Source of the DNA: Ailanthus altissimus
Taxonomy: Eukaryota; Streptophyta; Magnoliopsida; Sapindales; Simaroubaceae
Length of the DNA: 64,000 nucleotides
NCBI GenBank assembly: GCA_946807835.1
Contig: OX327683.1
Location: 7,073,001 to 7,137,000 of the forward strand
Direction of reading: 5' to 3'
Below are positions 59,761 to 64,000 of this stretch, one piece after another (within the stretch, counting starts at the first letter, position 1; every line of letters begins with the position of its first letter). The position numbers and the translations under genes were made by a program. Below the pieces are notes generated by a model that saw only the letters and a program-made list of their open reading frames with translations, had not been told where the DNA came from and searched no databases.

Positions 59761-62039
59761 AACATAATAGGCATTGCGATGCGAAGAACTTTGCTTGGAG
59801 AAATAAAAGGAACATGTATTACATGCGCAAAATCAATTTAAATTTGGACTCAAATTTTATTATCTCTAGTGCCGAATCTTTATAATATTCATATAGAAGC
59901 TTCATTATATTTACATAGTAACTCAGGCTCGTTGTCAAGATTTCTATCAAAATAAAACAATAAAAAAAATCAATTTCATTCAAAGCAAATATAAAAAAAA
60001 AAATTTAAAAAAAAGTTTCCATTCATTTGATATTAAAAGTGTGTGAATTCTATATCTATATGATTTATTTGATATTTTAATTGCAAAAGTTTCCAAATAT
60101 GTGAGATCCAAAAATAAACACAAAAAATTTATGCAACTTAGGCAGAAAGGATAAGAGAAAAAAGTTGGAGAGAGTAGGAAACCTCATTTTTTAGAAAAGG
60201 AGTGATTAAGGATAAATAAAATAAAATTTTAATTATTATTTTTAACCCATATCACCTTCATAATAATAAATACATATATCACCTATTTAATCCTCGGGTT
60301 AAATAGAGTTCTAATCAACAGCTCATAATTTATTTTAAAATTTGTGTAAAATAAAAGAGAATATTTCCCCATTAATTAATTTTAGAAAAATTGTTAAGAT
60401 TCTGCATCTTTTAATTAGTTAAAACCTATTGTTTTTAAATAATTAATTTGCAACTCTCCTCATATTCAGTATCTCAGCACCCTTTTATTATGTGTGTTAT
60501 TTGATTTTATTATGTGTGTTATTTGAACTTTGTGACAAAAATTAGATAGAGAAGACTACTATTAATTTAAAAGTAAAAGATTTTATTAGGCTTGGCATTG
60601 AGTGATGTTAAAATGGTTTAGTGTTATGTTGCTAATTGATTTTATTAAAATTCAATTGACCGGAACCTAACCCGTTAATTTATTGGGTCAAAAAATCAAA
60701 ACCTAAACTTATTTAATATTTTTTGTATTGTGTTATCCGAACCGACTCATTAACCCATTTTTAAAAAATAAAAACATAAAATAACTAATATAAAATTTTG
60801 GAGTTTAAACATATAACATTATAACAATCTATCAAATTAAAATTGTTAAAAATATCTCAACAAACAAAAAAAAAAGAATGAAAATAAATGTCAGGATGTT
60901 AAACATTATAAAATACTCTACAAATATCTATGCAATTATTATTTTTTTTTAAATGTCTAAAATGAATTAAAAATAATTTGAATATTTTAGGTTTTTTTAT
61001 AAAAAAATAATAATAATAAGTTTTCTTCTATACACTTGCCCTTTGCTCATTTATCATTTCACCAATTGATGAACATAAATCTGTGTATAAACAATATTTG
61101 TGATGAATGATGCTAAAGATGGATTATGAAAGTAAATGACTATTAAAGTTTTAAGTTTAGCATAAACACTTAAAGATTTAGTTAATTTAAATTAATTTTT
61201 TTTAAAGTAAGAAATATTTTAATAATTAAATTATTAAAATAAATTAATGTTACTGAATTTAATTGAGAAAAATGATTTTCAAACGCTAAACTCATACTCG
61301 AAGTATTATCATTTAGATTTTAATAAATTAACCTATTAAAGACTCGATCTAATAAAATTAGATCAGATAATTATTAATTTTTGACGTAATTTTTTAATTA
61401 CTAACTTGCCAATCTTTCAATAACAAGGATTTAAGTTGGAGAAATGCTTATGTACAATTATTCAGTGATGTCATAACATGTTATTACAACTACTAATTTT
61501 TGTGGTAATTTTTAACACAAATGATACATATCATGACTTTATTAAATTGTTGTATAGACAATATGATATTTTTGTATATTAAATTTTTTTAAGTTAATGT
61601 TAAAATTTGTATGTTTAAAAAATTATTTAACTTTATGTACTTGTATTAATAACTCAATTAAAAAAAATTGATAACACATTGTTTCGAGTTTAAATCTTTA
61701 AAAGAATATATTAACTAACGGAATAAGTTATAGTGCAACTGGCTGTGCCATACAGTCGGCTAACGTAGCTAAAATGACCGGCAATATAAGGTATTGCCAA
61801 TCATTTTGTTTTTTTTTTACAGACCCCTTATATATTATTATAATTAATATATATAATTATGTTATAAATTTAAAATCATTTAAGTCCAAAAATAAATTAA
61901 TAAAAATAAAATAATTTTATTATAATATTTATTTTGAAAAAATAAAACATATTTTATATAAAAATTTATAAATATAAATTAAATATTAATTCAATGATAA
62001 CAATCAATAAAAAAATAAAGACAAAATACATACCAAAAC
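59761..62039. other. Intergenic, no gene seen
   Basis: AT-rich. It contains an exact 22-bp tandem duplication at 60483-60526 and a stretch (60585-60770) with words such as ccggaacctaacccgttaa and ccgaaccgactcattaaccc that are common in plant hAT/MITE-like repeats, without definable ends. Confidence 0.45.
60483..60526. repeat. 22-bp exact tandem duplication
   Basis: The unit ttttattatgtgtgttattt plus ga occurs twice in a row. Confidence 0.85.
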
Positions 62040-63012
62040 CTTTTACTTTTAATTACAATAAATGTTATAATTTTAAATTTAATTTATATTTTAATTATGT
62101 TAAATGTTATAATTTTAATTTCAATTTCAATTTTAATACCATAAAATATTATAATTTCAAATTCAATTTCAATTACGTTAAATGCTATAGTTTAAATTTT
62201 AATTTTAATTTCAATTTCAATTAGGTTAAATATTATAATTCTAAAATCAATTTCAATTTCAATTTTGTTAAATATTATAATCTAATTCTAATTTAAATTT
62301 AATTTAAATTAAGTTAAATTTTATAATTCTAAAATTAATTTTAATTTCAAATTCAATTACGTTAAATGTTAATAATTCTAAATCTAATTTTAATTTTAAT
62401 TACATTAAATTTTATAATTTTAATTTTAATTTGAAATTCAAATTTAATTATATTAAATATTGTAATTTTAATTTTGATTACATAAAATGTTGTAGTTCTA
62501 AATTTAATTTCAGTTTTAGTTTTGTTAAATATTATAATTTTAATTTTAATTTTAATTACATTAAATATTACAATTTGAATTCTAATTTCAATATCAATTT
62601 TAATTATATTAAATATTACAATTTCAAATACAATTACAATTTTAATTACTTTAAATGTTATATTTAATTATAATATCGATTTCAATTACGTAAGATGTTA
62701 AACTTTTAATTCTAATTTCGATTTTAATTATGTTAAATATTATAATTCTAATTACAATTTTAATAACGTTAAATGTTATATTTTCAATTTAAATTTAAAT
62801 TTTAATTATGTTAAATATTATAAATCCAATTCTAATTTCGATTTCAATTACATAAAATATTATAATTTTAATTTTAGTTTTAATTATATTATATGTTATA
62901 ACTTCAAATTCAATATTAATTTCAATTACGTTAAATATTATAGTTCTAAAATCTAATTTTAAATTTAATTTTAATGACATTAAATGTTATAATTACAAAT
63001 TTAATTTTAAAG
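62040..63012. repeat. AT-rich satellite with period varying in 6-bp steps (about 36/42/48)
   Basis: About two dozen units of the form gttaaatattataattcta followed by a variable number of AATTTY hexamers and aattacg. Unit starts at 62060, 62102, 62143, 62180 and 62228 give spacings of 42, 41, 37 and 48. The variation comes from gain or loss of hexamers. Open frames across it are artefacts (repeating NFNFNY-type peptides). It ends at ~63012, abutting a different array. Confidence 0.88.
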
Positions 63013-63030
63013 AGGATGTGCGGATAGAAA

Positions 63031-64000
63031 ACTACATGTTCCTACTTCAGATACTACACGTTCTCACTTTACATACTACACGTTCCTACTTCACATACTA
63101 CACGTTCCTACTTCACATACTACACGTTCCCACCTCATATGCTACACGTTTCTCACTTCAGATACTACACGTTTCCACTTCACAGACTACACGTTCCCAC
63201 TTCAGATACTACACGTTCCCATTTCATATACTACATGTTTCGATACTACAAGATCCCATTTCGCATACTACACGTTCCCACTTTAGATACTACACGTTCC
63301 CATTTCACATACTACACGTTCCCACTTCACATACTACACGTTCTTACTTCATATACTACACGTTCCCACTTTAGATACTATACGTTCCCATTTCACATAC
63401 TACACATTCTCACTTCATATACTACACATTCTTACTTCACATACTACACGTTCCCACTTCACAGACTACACGTTTCCACTTCACAGACTACACGTTCCCA
63501 CTTCAGATACTACACGTTCCCATTTCATATACTACATGTTTCGATACTACAAGTTCCCATTTCGCATACTACACATTCCCACTTTAGATACTATACGTTC
63601 CCACTTCAGATACTACACGTTCCCACTTCACATATTACACGTTCCCACTTTAGATACTACACATTCCCACTTCACATACTGCACATTCCCACTTCACATA
63701 CTACACGTTCTCACTTCACAGACTACACGTTCCCACTTTAGATACTACGCGTTCCCATTTCATATACTGCATATTTCAATACTACAAGTTCTCATTTCGC
63801 ATACTACACGTTCCCACTTCAGATACTACACGTTCTCACTTCACATACTACGTGTTCCCACTTCACATACTACACGTTCCCACTTTAGATACTACACGTT
63901 CCCACTTCACATACTACATGTTCTCACTTCACATACTACATGTCCCCAGTTTAAATACTACACGTTCCCACTTCACATACTACACGTTCTCACTTCACAT
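63031..64000. repeat. 22-bp satellite array, continues beyond window
   Basis: About 44 units of TACTACACGTTCCCACTTCA plus CA, with common variants (TTTAGA, TTCAGA, TTTCATA). A 15-bp shortened unit occurs three times (starts 63229, 63530 and 63765) and marks larger internal duplications. Because 22 is not a multiple of 3, the plus strand reads the unit in all three frames in turn and stays open, giving 118- and 200-codon frames that are not genes. Confidence 0.95.

Noticed and set aside
61994..62667. Open frames with repeating Asn-Phe peptides
   Set aside because: Produced by the AATTTY hexamer satellite. Low complexity only.
63018..63741. Long plus-strand open frames (118 and 200 codons) near the right end
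   Set aside because: They are translations of a 22-bp satellite that has no stop in any plus frame. The repeating peptide follows from the DNA unit, and there is no start context, domain or unique sequence.

Overview
The window is a dicot-like plant nuclear segment: very AT-rich, with GT-AG introns, a plant-type intron-bearing gene, and dense degenerate transposable elements of plant lineages (Ty1/Copia, Ty3/Gypsy, Mutator-like, L1-type LINE, TRIM, MITEs). No species can be named from the sequence. I saw no tRNA, rRNA, CRISPR or bacterial-type operon. Only one host gene looks intact.

Layout. 1-1.3 kb: broken Mutator-like transposase. 2.5-3.5 kb: dispersed repeat copy 1. 4.6-5.9 kb: 3' end of a Copia pol. 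5.9-16.7 kb: large minus-strand Copia element with two long LTRs, itself interrupted by a 1.4 kb insertion. 16.7-18.1 kb: last coding exons of a VPS36 (ESCRT-II) gene whose upstream part has been replaced by the Copia LTR. Downstream of these exons lie an inverted/direct LINE copy (18.5-20.2 kb) and a compact short-LTR Copia element (20.4-24.7 kb), and then possible 3' exons. 26.8-27.8 kb: dispersed repeat copy 2. 28-30 kb: Gypsy gag relic, three MITEs and a compound microsatellite. 32.6-38.5 kb: truncated Gypsy element split by a perfect 2.1 kb solo LTR. 38.7-39.6 kb: plant-mobile-domain-like relic.

41.9-42.9 kb: the most unusual structure, a palindromic complex of TRIM retrotransposon parts (four LTRs, three 82-bp internal domains) flanked as a whole by one 5-bp target duplication. 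43.8-46.3 kb: an intact four-exon minus-strand gene for a REX1-B domain protein (209 aa). 47.3-54.1 kb: a Mutator-like element carrying a decayed DUF1985/Ulp1-protease gene on + and a decayed MuDR-type transposase on -, with inverted ends and GC-rich subterminal blocks. 54.2-56.1 kb: GC-rich minisatellites and another MITE. 57-59.8 kb: plus-strand Copia relic. 62-64 kb: two adjoining tandem arrays, an AT-rich array whose period changes in steps of 6 bp and a 22-bp satellite that runs off the window.

There is no pathway-level cooperation between genes here. The region is a host gene (REX1-B) and a host gene remnant (VPS36) in nested, mostly dead transposons. The points of interest are structural: the TRIM palindrome, the ULP-carrying Mutator-like element, the LINE with a 5' inversion, and the tandem arrays.
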